The translations under genes were made by a program, and so were the position numbers. The notes under the pieces were generated by a model, which worked only from the letters and a program-made list of their open reading frames with translations, searched no databases and was not told the DNA's origin. Shown in pieces: positions 7,191 to 14,962 of a stretch of DNA of 22,286 nucleotides. Origin of the DNA: Methanocorpusculum sp. (lineage in GTDB: Archaea > Halobacteriota > Methanomicrobia > Methanomicrobiales > Methanocorpusculaceae); contig DALTYD010000015.1 of the NCBI GenBank assembly GCA_029986255.1, positions 1-22,286 of the forward strand, read 5' to 3'. Every line of letters starts with the position of its first letter. The stretch's first letter is position 1.

Positions 7191-8138
7191 TTATTTATCC
7201 ATCATCATCTCAAGCAAAACAGAACCGTCAGATACATCTTTCAATTTATTCTCCCCTATGACAAGTGTTTTACCAATCATTCTTTCCTTGCGATAGTCTG
7301 AGACCACACATAGTGAATGAGTTCCAGAAATCTGCGAAATGTTCCCAACCAACTCAGCTCGATGAACAGTCTTCTGTGCCGTTCCATAACAAGTGAGAAT
7401 TGTCTCATCCTCAAACACCGCAAATGCATGAAACGGAGCACGGCGAAGTTCCTGCACACTGATACCTATTGAGCGCAAGCGATTGACTGGTTGATGATAC
7501 ACGTAAGTATTATTGCCAGGTCCTGACGGGAGATGTGCAGGTATTCGCTTTTCAACAGCAGGGGTATAACACAGAAGATCTATCGGCATCAGAATGTCAT
7601 CATCGAACAACTCCTCAAGTCGCAGAGCAATATCAAGCGTTGTGCCCATACCACATTCATACTTGCTGATAGTTCGACGGGAAACACCAAGAGCATGGGC
7701 AAGATATCCAAGTGACATTGACTGTTCCTCTCGAAGTTTCCGAAGTCTATCAGAATCGATGTTCACATAGAGGCCACCGGGAGATGCATATACCAGGGGT
7801 AGAACACCATCTATGAGATAATCATATAAGGTCGCAGGAGAGATGGCAGCGATATCATACCTCAGATAAATGGCACCGCGCTCAAGCGGGATCGTGCGCG
7901 CACGTTCCCCAATAATTAGAGGGATAGCACTTAGATGTCTGGCAATTTTGTCCAGATCCCAGGAGATGTCCTCATTAACACTATCTATCTGAGACACAAC
8001 CTTGATGACTAATAGATGCTCTCCATCAGAAGTCATCAGATCAAAACTTCGCGGACGTATCTCACAGCGTTCTGATACATTGTAGCCTGCCATAATCAGA
8101 ATGCTGACCACGTTCTGAAGCAGTCTGTTGTTGGACAT
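7191..8138 (-). CDS. Putative archaeal HTH-type transcriptional regulator
   Basis: This 315-residue protein belongs to a conserved archaeal family of putative HTH regulators found in methanogens. An N-terminal domain of about 120 residues contains RPRSFDLM and VIKVVSQID, resembling restriction-endonuclease-like folds. A Cro/C1-type helix-turn-helix follows at about 132-185: LRKLREEQSMSLGYLAHALG, then VSRRTISKYECG. The C-terminal third has GISVQELRRAPFHAFA, typical of the family, and no obvious enzyme motif. The targets are unknown. It is divergent from tiaS with 49 bases between the two start codons, so both probably use one short bidirectional promoter region, and it could regulate itself or tiaS. 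The ATG at 8138 gives a family-like start, MSNNRLLQNVVSIL. The frame is intact. Confidence 0.8.
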   Translation of the reverse strand: MSNNRLLQNVVSILIMAGYNVSERCEIRPRSFDLMTSDGEHLLVIKVVSQIDSVNEDISWDLDKIARHLSAIPLIIGERARTIPLERGAIYLRYDIAAISPATLYDYLIDGVLPLVYASPGGLYVNIDSDRLRKLREEQSMSLGYLAHALGVSRRTISKYECGMGTTLDIALRLEELFDDDILMPIDLLCYTPAVEKRIPAHLPSGPGNNTYVYHQPVNRLRSIGISVQELRRAPFHAFAVFEDETILTCYGTAQKTVHRAELVGNISQISGTHSLCVVSDYRKERMIGKTLVIGENKLKDVSDGSVLLEMMMDK

Positions 8139-8187
8139 GATCTATAATCGTAATAGTAATTCAGTTCAATAAATTAGTATCGATAAA

Positions 8188-9420
8188 ATGTATCTCGGTA
8201 TAGATGACACAGACTCTCCAAATGGTATGTGTACAACCTATCTGGGCGCAATGATTGCAGAACATCTTCTGCGCGCAGGATACACCATTGGGGAGTCACG
8301 ACTAATTCGTCTCAACCCAAATGTAATCTGGAAAACACGAGGCAATGCTGCAATCTGTCTGGAAATTTCCAATGGAACACCAGCAGGGGTCTTTAATGTC
8401 GCGTGTAAACTGGTCGAGAAATTTGCAGAATTTAACTGTGAAAACACCAATCCAGGGGTAGTCGTCGTTAATGAACAACCAGATCCTGCATTCTACTATA
8501 AAGCACTTCAAAGGTTCTGTACCATCGATGAGACAATATATCAGCTGGATAAAATTGAGGCACTCTACCGTGGTTACAAATATGGTCGCGGACTAATCGG
8601 TGCTCTGGCTGCAGTATCATCTGTTTTACCCGATGCAACGTATGAATTGCTCGCCTATCGATCAGAGAGAAGATTTGGAACACCACGAGAGATTGTGGCG
8701 GAGAGTTTCTTCTCGTCTGCCACCGCAACGTTTCCTCACACCTGGGACACTGTGGATACAACCGCAGGTACAGTTGTCTGTGTGCCTCACGGAAAGGATC
8801 CCGTTCTTTATGGCATACGTGGAGATTCTCCATATTGGGTAATGCGTTCCGCAAAAATGCTTATCTCCGAATACCCAGCAATTTCCAAAATCTGGAAAAC
8901 GAATCAAGGGACAGATGCACATCTTTTAGACTACGAAGGAAATCCACAGGAAGGATACTCTTACCGCATCAATGGGGTTGTATCTGGAACTCCAATAACC
9001 AGATGTGGTGGCCATGTTGAGTTTTTTTTCGCTCCAGATGTGGGTGGACCAGGAATGAGAGTATTTGCATTTGAACCTACAAAAAATTTCCGACATACAG
9101 TACGTAAACTTTTGCCTGGAGATAAACTCACGATCTGTGGAAGTTGGAGGAGAAATGCACTGCATTTAGAAAAATTTCGAGCAAATTTCCTTCAACCTAT
9201 GTGGACTCGGCGATCTCCAAAGTGTCCGAGTTGTGGAGGGCGTATGACATCGGCAGGAAATGAAAAAGGATACAAATGTCGCAGCTGTGCCTGGCGTATT
9301 AGAACACTGGAAATGAAAAAACATATAAGAACGATTACCGAGGGGTGGTATGAAGTACCACCATCAGCGAGGCGACATTTGGCAAAACCAATTGCGCGAA
9401 TCCAAGAAAACATGACATAA
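8188..9420 (+). CDS. tiaS: tRNA(Ile2) 2-agmatinylcytidine synthetase
   Basis: This 410-residue enzyme attaches agmatine to C34 of the archaeal tRNA-Ile with a CAU anticodon, using ATP, so that it reads AUA instead of AUG. The N-terminus MYLGIDDTDSPNGMCTTYLG and the downstream KTRGNAAICLEI are signature blocks of TiaS. A middle region contains YKYGRGLIGALAA and RRFGTPREI. An OB-fold-like domain follows (ITRCGGHVEFFF onward). A C-terminal zinc ribbon has CPSC and CRSC. All parts are present at the normal length of about 410-440 residues. The enzyme is essential in archaea because it prevents AUA miscoding. It works upstream of IleRS, which charges the modified tRNA and is encoded 5.5 kb away. 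Confidence 0.95.
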   Translation: MYLGIDDTDSPNGMCTTYLGAMIAEHLLRAGYTIGESRLIRLNPNVIWKTRGNAAICLEISNGTPAGVFNVACKLVEKFAEFNCENTNPGVVVVNEQPDPAFYYKALQRFCTIDETIYQLDKIEALYRGYKYGRGLIGALAAVSSVLPDATYELLAYRSERRFGTPREIVAESFFSSATATFPHTWDTVDTTAGTVVCVPHGKDPVLYGIRGDSPYWVMRSAKMLISEYPAISKIWKTNQGTDAHLLDYEGNPQEGYSYRINGVVSGTPITRCGGHVEFFFAPDVGGPGMRVFAFEPTKNFRHTVRKLLPGDKLTICGSWRRNALHLEKFRANFLQPMWTRRSPKCPSCGGRMTSAGNEKGYKCRSCAWRIRTLEMKKHIRTITEGWYEVPPSARRHLAKPIARIQENMT

Positions 9421-9482
9421 GCGCGTGAATAAAAACTGAGTAAAATACACATAGAAAGAGAAGATAACACCACTCCACATCA

Positions 9483-9849
9483 AAGAAGTACAAAACAAAG
9501 ACACGGAAGGAGAAGATCACATTTTATTCGAGGGACGATGCCACAGCGTTCCAGAAATATCTTAAAGAAAAGAACTAATCCACTCACATCGTGGTTGAGC
9601 ATAAACTCTATGGAATCACGTACTTAGAAGGAAATATTGCCGCATTTAAAAAACTCATTACCAAATATCTTACAAGAGAAGAAGATAAGGATCTAAATCA
9701 GATCAAAATCGAACTGGAAAACTGTGAGAAAAATCTTGCCGAATTTTGTTATACACAAAATTGATGATTTACTAACCAATGCAACACCCATACAACAACT
9801 CACAAAGCTCAAAAATATTACCGTGGACCATAACGATGAAATACAGTGA
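9483..9849 (+). pseudogene. Decayed gene of unknown function (first of a pair)
   Basis: A coding-like frame runs from about 9483 through ITFYSRDDATAFQKYLKEKN, meets an in-frame TAA at 9576-9578, and continues STHIVVEHKLYGITYLEGN to a TGA at 9762. The continuation NLAEF-VIHKIDDLLTNATPI is in the next frame and ends at a TGA at 9847. Removing one T from the T4 run at 9743-9746 joins the two. The product would be about 110-120 mixed, largely helical residues with no motif I recognise. No start codon is clear. A GGAGAAG purine motif at 9509-9515 could be an old ribosome site, but the codon after it is ATC. The stop overlaps the start of the next decayed gene by 14 bases, so the two were probably an operon. 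The rest of the gap, 9421-9482, holds nothing recognisable. Confidence 0.6.
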
Positions 9850-10391
9850 TAGATTCGCAATCCTCAAGATTTTTGAGAACAACAAACTCCTAGAAATTGA
9901 AAAGAAAAAAAAGAATATAAACTCATAGGTATAAAGAATCCACAAGAATTACGCATCACGTATGCCTACACTGAACTTAGTCGTATTAGATCAGAGGAAC
10001 TCAAGGAAACCAATATCACGACCCACATCCAGACAGCATCGACAACAATATTCGTTGTCACAACAGGAACTGAGATTGTACTTACCAAATGATATTGACG
10101 ATCTTAGAACGTTCCTTGAGCCCCTTTAATCTGGATGATGATTTGAACCAATTTATTGATGCAATTTTTTTCAAACAGGCATTAAGTGCAAAAATTCATG
10201 AACGTGTTTCATATGGAGTTACAACTAAATCGAAAATTCTTAATGTTTTTAAAGCATCGACTTTTCCACTTGGCATAACCAAAGATGTGATCTCCTTTGA
10301 TATATCAGAAGAGTACCGTTCAGGAATCGTAGATGATCTCCACAAACATGATATCATCAAAGGAAGAGACGGCAGGATTAAAAGTTACTAA
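9836..10391 (+). pseudogene. Decayed gene of unknown function (second of a pair)
   Basis: Starting at ATG 9836 (MKYSDRFAILKIFENNKLLE), the reading breaks at an A8 run (9905-9912), resumes as EYKLIGIKNPQELRITYAYT, shifts again near 10080-10086 to LPNDIDDLRTFLEP, and shifts at a CCCC run near 10120 to FNLDDDLNQFIDAIFFKQAL through to the stop at 10391. One base gained and two lost restore a single 184-residue protein. The last 100 codons are open from an ATG at 10089 and could look like a gene, but they are better read as the C-terminus. That end, roughly GITKDVISFDISEEYRSGIV and then DDLHKHDIIKGRDGRIKSY, resembles a winged-helix or small helical domain; this is only an impression. I do not recognise the family. 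It overlaps the decayed gene upstream by 14 bases. Confidence 0.65.
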
Positions 10392-10537
10392 CACATAATA
10401 TTATAGTTAGGTGGGGGATGTGGAGTACAAAGCAGTGTGGATACTGCTGCCCTCACCCAACATAACTTATTTTCCAATATCTTATTGCCATATCTCGATT
10501 AACTATAAGGAAGAATTCTTGGGTTAGGTAATGTAAA

Positions 10538-11476
10538 ATGCACAAACATTGTAATAATCCTGTAAAACAGTTTATTCCTCGCGTAGGTATGACAGTAAAC
10601 GAGATGGTTTTGGAGATGGCAAGAGCAGGAGCGTACAATGGTGGCAGCCTAGCCCACGCAGTGGACGTTTATGAAAAAATGCTAACCGATCCAGATATGA
10701 CAAAATTTTTTGGGTTATCGGGGGCGATGGTTCCAGCAGGGATGGGAGGAATTGTATCCACATTAATTGAAAAAGGATACATAGATATCCTCACGTCAAC
10801 AGGTGCAAACCTTACGCATGATTTAATCGAAGCTATCGGTTGCCATCATTACCACGGTCAGGCAGAGTGTAATGATCTGGAACTCCGGCAGGATGAAATC
10901 AACAGAATATATGATGTGTTCCTCCCAAACGAAGCGTATGAAAGACTAGAAGAATTCATTCAGGATGTGTTCAATGAACTACCAGAGCAACCAATTACTA
11001 TTAGTAAGTTGCTGCAAACAATCGGCAGAAGGGTAGAGACAGGAATACTAGCAACTGCAGCAAAGTACGATATTCCAGTCTATTGCCCTGCATTTCAGGA
11101 TTCTGTGCTCGGTCTTCAGTACTGGATGTATTCTCAATTCCATAAGAAAACGATATTGGATGCAATCGGGGATATGCATGATTTGTTGAACAGAGTGTTT
11201 TCAGTAAAAAAAGCAGGGGCAGTTCTTGTTGGAGGTGGAGTTCCGAAAAACTTTACTTTGCAAACAATGTTAATGACAGAACAGGCGTTTACGTACGTGA
11301 TCCAACTAACCGGTGATCGACCGGATCTTGGTGGGTTATCCGGTGCAACACTGAATGAAGCGAAATCGTGGGGTAAAATTAATGATTATGGTACTGGGGT
11401 AACGGTGTACGGTGATGCAACAATTACACTTCCGATTTTAACTACTGCAACACTTGAACGATTGGAGCGGATATAA
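10538..11476 (+). CDS. dys: Deoxyhypusine synthase
   Basis: This intact 312-residue protein is a DHS-family member. DHS transfers the aminobutyl group of spermidine to one lysine of aIF5A using NAD, the first step of hypusine formation. Visible elements are SGAMVPAGM, TSTGANLTHD, NRIYDVF, GGGVPKNF, GGLSGATLNEAKSWGKI with the catalytic-type lysine, and the terminal DATITLPIL. The position that is His-His in human DHS reads Asn-Phe here, as in the broken paralog at 225-1218; many archaea carry two DHS homologs and this residue may separate subtypes. The N-terminus PVKQFIPRVGMTVNEMV fits the archaeal pattern, supporting the ATG at 10538. It directly abuts pyrF with no spacer, so the two are co-transcribed. 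It is probably the only functional DHS in this window. Confidence 0.9.
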   Translation: MHKHCNNPVKQFIPRVGMTVNEMVLEMARAGAYNGGSLAHAVDVYEKMLTDPDMTKFFGLSGAMVPAGMGGIVSTLIEKGYIDILTSTGANLTHDLIEAIGCHHYHGQAECNDLELRQDEINRIYDVFLPNEAYERLEEFIQDVFNELPEQPITISKLLQTIGRRVETGILATAAKYDIPVYCPAFQDSVLGLQYWMYSQFHKKTILDAIGDMHDLLNRVFSVKKAGAVLVGGGVPKNFTLQTMLMTEQAFTYVIQLTGDRPDLGGLSGATLNEAKSWGKINDYGTGVTVYGDATITLPILTTATLERLERI

Positions 11477-12115
11477 ATGACAGATCTTCTTCTCGCACTA
11501 GATGTGAAGAGAAAGGAAAAGGCAATCCAAGTGGCTAGAGCATGTGCAGATGAAGTAGATGCGATTAAAATTGGATATCCACTAGTCCTCTCAACAGGTC
11601 TAGGTATTGTAAAGGATCTTGAAGAGATAGAGGTTCCAATTATTGCAGATTTCAAAGTTGCCGACATTCCAAACACAAACTTACAGATATGTAAAGAGGT
11701 GTTTGAAGCAGGATGCTCTGGTATCATAACACATGCTTTCTGCGGAAAAGATTCACTTGCAACCTGTGTGGATGTAGCACATGAATACGATGGAATCTGT
11801 TTGGTGGTCTGTGAAATGAGCCATCCAGGAGCTCTTGATTTTCTATCCGGGACAAATGCTGAACGAATGGCAAAGATGGCAAAAATAGTAGGAGCAGATG
11901 GGATTATTTCACCTGCAACACGTCCTGAACGAACGGCCACTCTTCGAAGAATTGTTGGCACATCGATGAAGATCTATTCTCCGGGTGTAGGAGCCCAAGG
12001 TGCACAGGTGGAGGAGATAAAGAAGTACGTGGATGGGATTATTGTTGGCCGAGCAATCTATGACGCAACTGATCCGAAAGAGGCAGCACATCTATTTCGC
12101 ATGCAGGCAAAATAA
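11477..12115 (+). CDS. pyrF: Orotidine 5'-phosphate decarboxylase
   Basis: This 212-residue archaeal-type OMP decarboxylase catalyses the last step of UMP synthesis, OMP to UMP plus CO2. It is a TIM barrel with LLLALDV at the first strand (Asp9), KIGYP (Lys31), the catalytic DFKVADIP with Asp58, Lys60 and Asp63, and the phosphate-binding SPGVGAQG and GIIVGRAIY near the end. All are intact and the length is normal. The ATG immediately follows the dys stop codon, so translation is probably coupled. The pairing with dys has no obvious metabolic reason. A T8 tract about 30 bases after the stop is a likely terminator. Confidence 0.96.
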   Translation: MTDLLLALDVKRKEKAIQVARACADEVDAIKIGYPLVLSTGLGIVKDLEEIEVPIIADFKVADIPNTNLQICKEVFEAGCSGIITHAFCGKDSLATCVDVAHEYDGICLVVCEMSHPGALDFLSGTNAERMAKMAKIVGADGIISPATRPERTATLRRIVGTSMKIYSPGVGAQGAQVEEIKKYVDGIIVGRAIYDATDPKEAAHLFRMQAK

Positions 12116-12142
12116 AAAATTTCCGTAAAAAAATTATTTAAA

Positions 12143-12150
12143 TTTTTTTT
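12143..12150 (+). terminator. T8 tract after pyrF
   Basis: A run of eight T residues lies about 28 bases after the pyrF stop and just after an A7 run. Archaeal transcription commonly ends at such U-tracts without a strong hairpin, so this is a probable terminator of the dys-pyrF operon. Confidence 0.5.
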
Positions 12151-12370
12151 GAGAGAAAACTGAATGAAAATTCGTTCATTAACAATAAAGTATGTATTGC
12201 AGAAAATGGATTGTAATTGACAATGAGGGTACACGGAATTAAAAAAATCACAGATATGTCTCAAAAATAATGTATCAAGCTTTTTAGGAGAAAATCAGAT
12301 GAAATAATGAGTTGAGTCAATGTATATAATATAAGATAAATAACATCATAAAAAATCATAAAAACAAATA

Positions 12371-12380
12371 CTATATATAA
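12371..12380 (+). promoter_or_regulatory. TATA box for the small decayed gene
   Basis: CTATATATAA lies about 36 bases before the ATG at 12412, giving a predicted start near 12400 and a leader of about 10 bases. It is the clearest promoter-like element in the 996-base gap between pyrF and the METTL5-like gene. Confidence 0.35.
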
Positions 12381-12411
12381 TTATAATAAATCCCTTATCC
12401 GATTAGTGTGC

Positions 12412-12637
12412 ATGTCGAAAAAGGTGTCAGAAAACACACATAAACTTGTATTCCAAATATTAGCATATTTCCAGTAATGGGGAAGTTAATGGAGAAAAAG
12501 ATGTCAGATATGAATATCATATGTCTGTGAAACAGACAAAAATTAATGTACATTGGATGGAAAATCATCATAACAATTCCAAAATCAAAAAAGAGGAAGA
12601 TACAAGCTGGTCAGATCTCTTCTGGATAAAACAATAA
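12412..12637 (+). pseudogene. Small 74-codon gene, probably frameshifted, unknown function
   Basis: From ATG 12412 the frame reads MSKKVSENTHKLVFQILAY and stops at TAA 12475. The next frame continues SSNGEVNGEKDVRYEYHMSV, then KQTKINVHWMENHHNN, and ends DTSWSDLFWIKQ at 12637. Removing one T from the TTT at 12468-12470 joins both into one 74-residue protein. Evidence that it was a gene: a TATA box at the right distance, protein-like composition in an otherwise AT-rich and stop-dense region, and a single homopolymer lesion like those in the other broken genes. There is no recognised domain, signal peptide or membrane segment. It could also be chance. Confidence 0.4.
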
Positions 12638-13111
12638 GTAAATAATAGAGACACACTCTAACAACTCCCGAACTATAATTGCAATCATTGCAATTGAACA
12701 TTATGATTAGATAAACAATCAATCATATAATATTTAAAACAAAAATCACATTATCATATTATCAATCTTCAATACAATCGTAAATAAATAGTGCCATAAA
12801 AGGATTCAATGTCAGCATGTAGGTGAGAAAAGACGAAGAATTGAAGAACATTCCGCTTGTACCAATTTAATGGGATATAGAATTCTCAATTTCAGAAATA
12901 ATCTTAAGAGCCAGGATAGAAAACGAGCACACCCACTAACATCAATGGTATAATAAATAGCCAAGTCCATGCCTCAAATATACAGTTGGCAACTAATCAA
13001 AACCAATCTCAAAAATTTTCGTTATGGACAAGAATAGAAATTGAACATCACAGATATCAGAGTTCACTACATTCAAAACGTGAAAAAGCACAAACTGTTT
13101 TTCAAAAAGAA
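12638..13111. other. AT-rich intergenic region without a recognisable gene
   Basis: This 474-base stretch holds a perfect 19-base inverted repeat (12677-12695) and a TATA-like TATTTAAAA near 12730. A plus-strand frame of about 53 codons between roughly 12800 and 12950 (containing VGEKRRRIEEHSACTNLMGY) lacks a start codon. None of this is enough to call a gene. It may be further remnants of decayed genes. Confidence 0.4.
12677..12695. repeat. Perfect 9-base inverted repeat around a single C
   Basis: AATTGCAAT-C-ATTGCAATT is a perfect palindrome with nine-base arms in the spacer downstream of the small decayed gene. The one-base centre argues against an RNA hairpin and for a protein-binding site, but no intact gene starts nearby on either strand. 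Confidence 0.4.
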
Positions 13112-13714
13112 TTATGTAAATCGTTCCAGATGTACAATATTCACTGGAATATTTAGAGAGTTTCGGGTGTGGAATGAAAACTGTCTGGGAATAGTTAGCC
13201 ACGCAGAAATTTTTTCCAATATTTGACCATGATCGCGAATATAGGTGGTGAGAAAAGGGAGACTCCCTTCATTAAAAATACCATAACAAACAGGTGCAAT
13301 CCTAAGGGCAGCGGTGATGAAAGGGCGATCTGCGTGAACCATTTGTGCGCCAAATGGAGGGTTCATGACTACAGTATCGGCGGTGAGATCGAAATCAATA
13401 TCATCTATGCATGCCTCAGAAAAAGTGATATCAACACCAAAAAATTCCGCATTTTCCCGAGCGATAGCAAGGGCCACAGGATCAAAATCAATCGCAATAA
13501 CATCAGCACCAAGCAATGCAGCTGCAATAGAGAGCATTCCAGTGCCACAGCCGAGATCACATACATGGAGGTTGGAAATATCACCGTTCATTGCGGCATG
13601 ATACAGCATCCGAGCGGCAAGCGGAGCAGGAGTCATGTACTGTTCTGCTTCGAGGCGAGGTGATCTGAAACCATGGACGTTTTGTAGCTGTATTTCAAGT
13701 TGACGGAGTTTCAT
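13112..13714 (-). CDS. METTL5-type rRNA N6-adenine methyltransferase
   Basis: This 200-residue SAM-dependent methyltransferase closely follows eukaryotic METTL5 along its length: an N-terminal KLRQLEIQLQNVHGF, then LEAEQYMTPAPLAARMLY, the SAM motif DLGCGTG at 53-59, DFDPVAL, and the catalytic NPPFG at 118-122 typical of N6-adenine methyltransferases. Human METTL5 makes m6A in 18S rRNA with TRMT112 as partner. By homology this archaeal protein probably methylates the matching 16S rRNA adenine, although that is not shown here. It starts two bases after the dph2 stop, so the two genes form an operon joining rRNA and EF2 modification. The ATG at 13714 and the length are normal for the family. The frame is intact. 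Confidence 0.88.
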   Translation of the reverse strand: MKLRQLEIQLQNVHGFRSPRLEAEQYMTPAPLAARMLYHAAMNGDISNLHVCDLGCGTGMLSIAAALLGADVIAIDFDPVALAIARENAEFFGVDITFSEACIDDIDFDLTADTVVMNPPFGAQMVHADRPFITAALRIAPVCYGIFNEGSLPFLTTYIRDHGQILEKISAWLTIPRQFSFHTRNSLNIPVNIVHLERFT

Positions 13715-13716
13715 GG

Positions 13717-14664
13717 TTACACAATTTCATCAATTGAGTAGTCAGCCCAGCTGCGAAGTCCAAGAACTATCTCAAATTCTGCGGGGGAGAGGACTGGCAT
13801 CGGAAACCGATTCTGATCATCTAGGGCGAGGCGGGGACAGGCAGTATTTACATATGCATCAAAACCAAGGTTGCGCAACTGCATTTCAGAAATATCACGA
13901 ATAAGAATGATCGAAGCTTTGTCTGTAAGCGATACAAGACGATAGGCAAGTTCTTTCCGGCACTGACCAGACTTACTAGAGAGCAATATACCAAATGTTT
14001 TGGCGGTTTTGGCTATTTCTATCTGTAAAAATCGTTGTCGAAGTAAGCGATCAGCAGAAATTTCCTGCACGCCACCATCGCTATATGGATCGAGAGAGAA
14101 GGTAGGTTTTCCAGTTGCAAGAGAGACACCAATTGCGTGGAAAACACCAGTTCCAATGAAGAGATATGCGTCTACATCTGCAGATTTTGCAGCAGAATAG
14201 GTACATCCAAGTATCTGCCCTGGATATGGAGTGCGAGGAGAGGGGCGACCAATGATAGCAGTAACACCGTGTTCTATGAGCCAATAACGCATATTCTCAA
14301 TTTGATGAGCATGCTGAATTGTCGTAACAAGACCTATACACTGATAGTGAGAGAGAACAGCAACTGCGGAGGCAAGAATGTCCAAGTTAATATCCTGCTT
14401 AAACGGAATGTATATGACATTTTTCTCGGAGGATATGGATGAGTGACCAATGTGAATGAGAACATCAACATCATCAAGAGCATCAAGTGCAAGATCACAT
14501 GCTCCCCAACAGGCATCACCACAAATAATTACATCAAAACCTTCATTACGAAGTGTGTTAGCAAGTGTTGGTGTTTCACGTTTGAGTCCTTCTGGAAGCT
14601 GGATTGCAACGCGTTTTACGTTGCGGATATGAAGATCAGTTATGAGGTTAGTAAGAGGGATCAT
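13717..14664 (-). CDS. dph2: Diphthamide biosynthesis enzyme Dph2
   Basis: This 315-residue protein is the archaeal Dph2, a [4Fe-4S] enzyme that cleaves SAM to transfer a 3-amino-3-carboxypropyl group to the EF2 histidine, the first step in diphthamide synthesis. It has the family motifs AIQLPEGLKRE, GDACWGACDLA, LIHIGHSS, LGCTYSA and NTACPRLALDD. The last three cysteine-bearing blocks (GACD, LGCT, ACPR) supply the cluster ligands, one per domain. The ATG at 14664 is preferred over upstream in-frame codons because the extension would be a hydrophobic, unrelated stretch, a GAGGT ribosome site lies eight bases upstream, and a TATA box lies at 14693-14700. It is the first gene of an operon with the METTL5-like gene. 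The 298-base gap upstream to ileS holds its promoter and no gene. Confidence 0.95.
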   Translation of the reverse strand: MIPLTNLITDLHIRNVKRVAIQLPEGLKRETPTLANTLRNEGFDVIICGDACWGACDLALDALDDVDVLIHIGHSSISSEKNVIYIPFKQDINLDILASAVAVLSHYQCIGLVTTIQHAHQIENMRYWLIEHGVTAIIGRPSPRTPYPGQILGCTYSAAKSADVDAYLFIGTGVFHAIGVSLATGKPTFSLDPYSDGGVQEISADRLLRQRFLQIEIAKTAKTFGILLSSKSGQCRKELAYRLVSLTDKASIILIRDISEMQLRNLGFDAYVNTACPRLALDDQNRFPMPVLSPAEFEIVLGLRSWADYSIDEIV

Positions 14665-14692
14665 TGTGCTCGACCTCGAGAAGAAGAAGTGG

Positions 14693-14700
14693 ATATATAA
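14693..14700 (-). promoter_or_regulatory. TATA box of the dph2 operon
   Basis: TTATATAT on the minus strand is about 32 bases before the dph2 ATG, predicting a very short leader just long enough for the GAGGT ribosome site. It supports the ATG at 14664 over longer starts. Confidence 0.55.
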
Positions 14701-14962
14701 TGAGATTATAATAATATTTGATCCAAAAAGAGAAACATCTATCGAAAACAAACAATACTCTCAACAGATACTTTTCAGAAAATGTAAAACCAATCTAAAA
14801 GGATAAAGAGGATAAAAATGAGGAGGAGAAACAAGTGAAAGAGTGTTTTGGAAAAGTGTGATATGGCACAGAAAAGAAAGAATAACACATATGGATATAA
14901 GAGATAACCTGAGTTTTCAATTATCAAAATCAGAAATAATAAAAATAATAACAAAAATAGGA

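Noticed and set aside
10089..10391. Open 100-codon frame as an independent hypothetical gene
   Set aside because: Its ATG overlaps coding-like sequence in other frames that joins it by single-base repairs, and its first ten residues look out of frame. It is better read as the C-terminus of the decayed gene starting at 9836.
11386..11961. 191-codon minus-strand frame across dys and pyrF
   Set aside because: It is antisense to two well-supported genes and reads as a low-complexity shadow.
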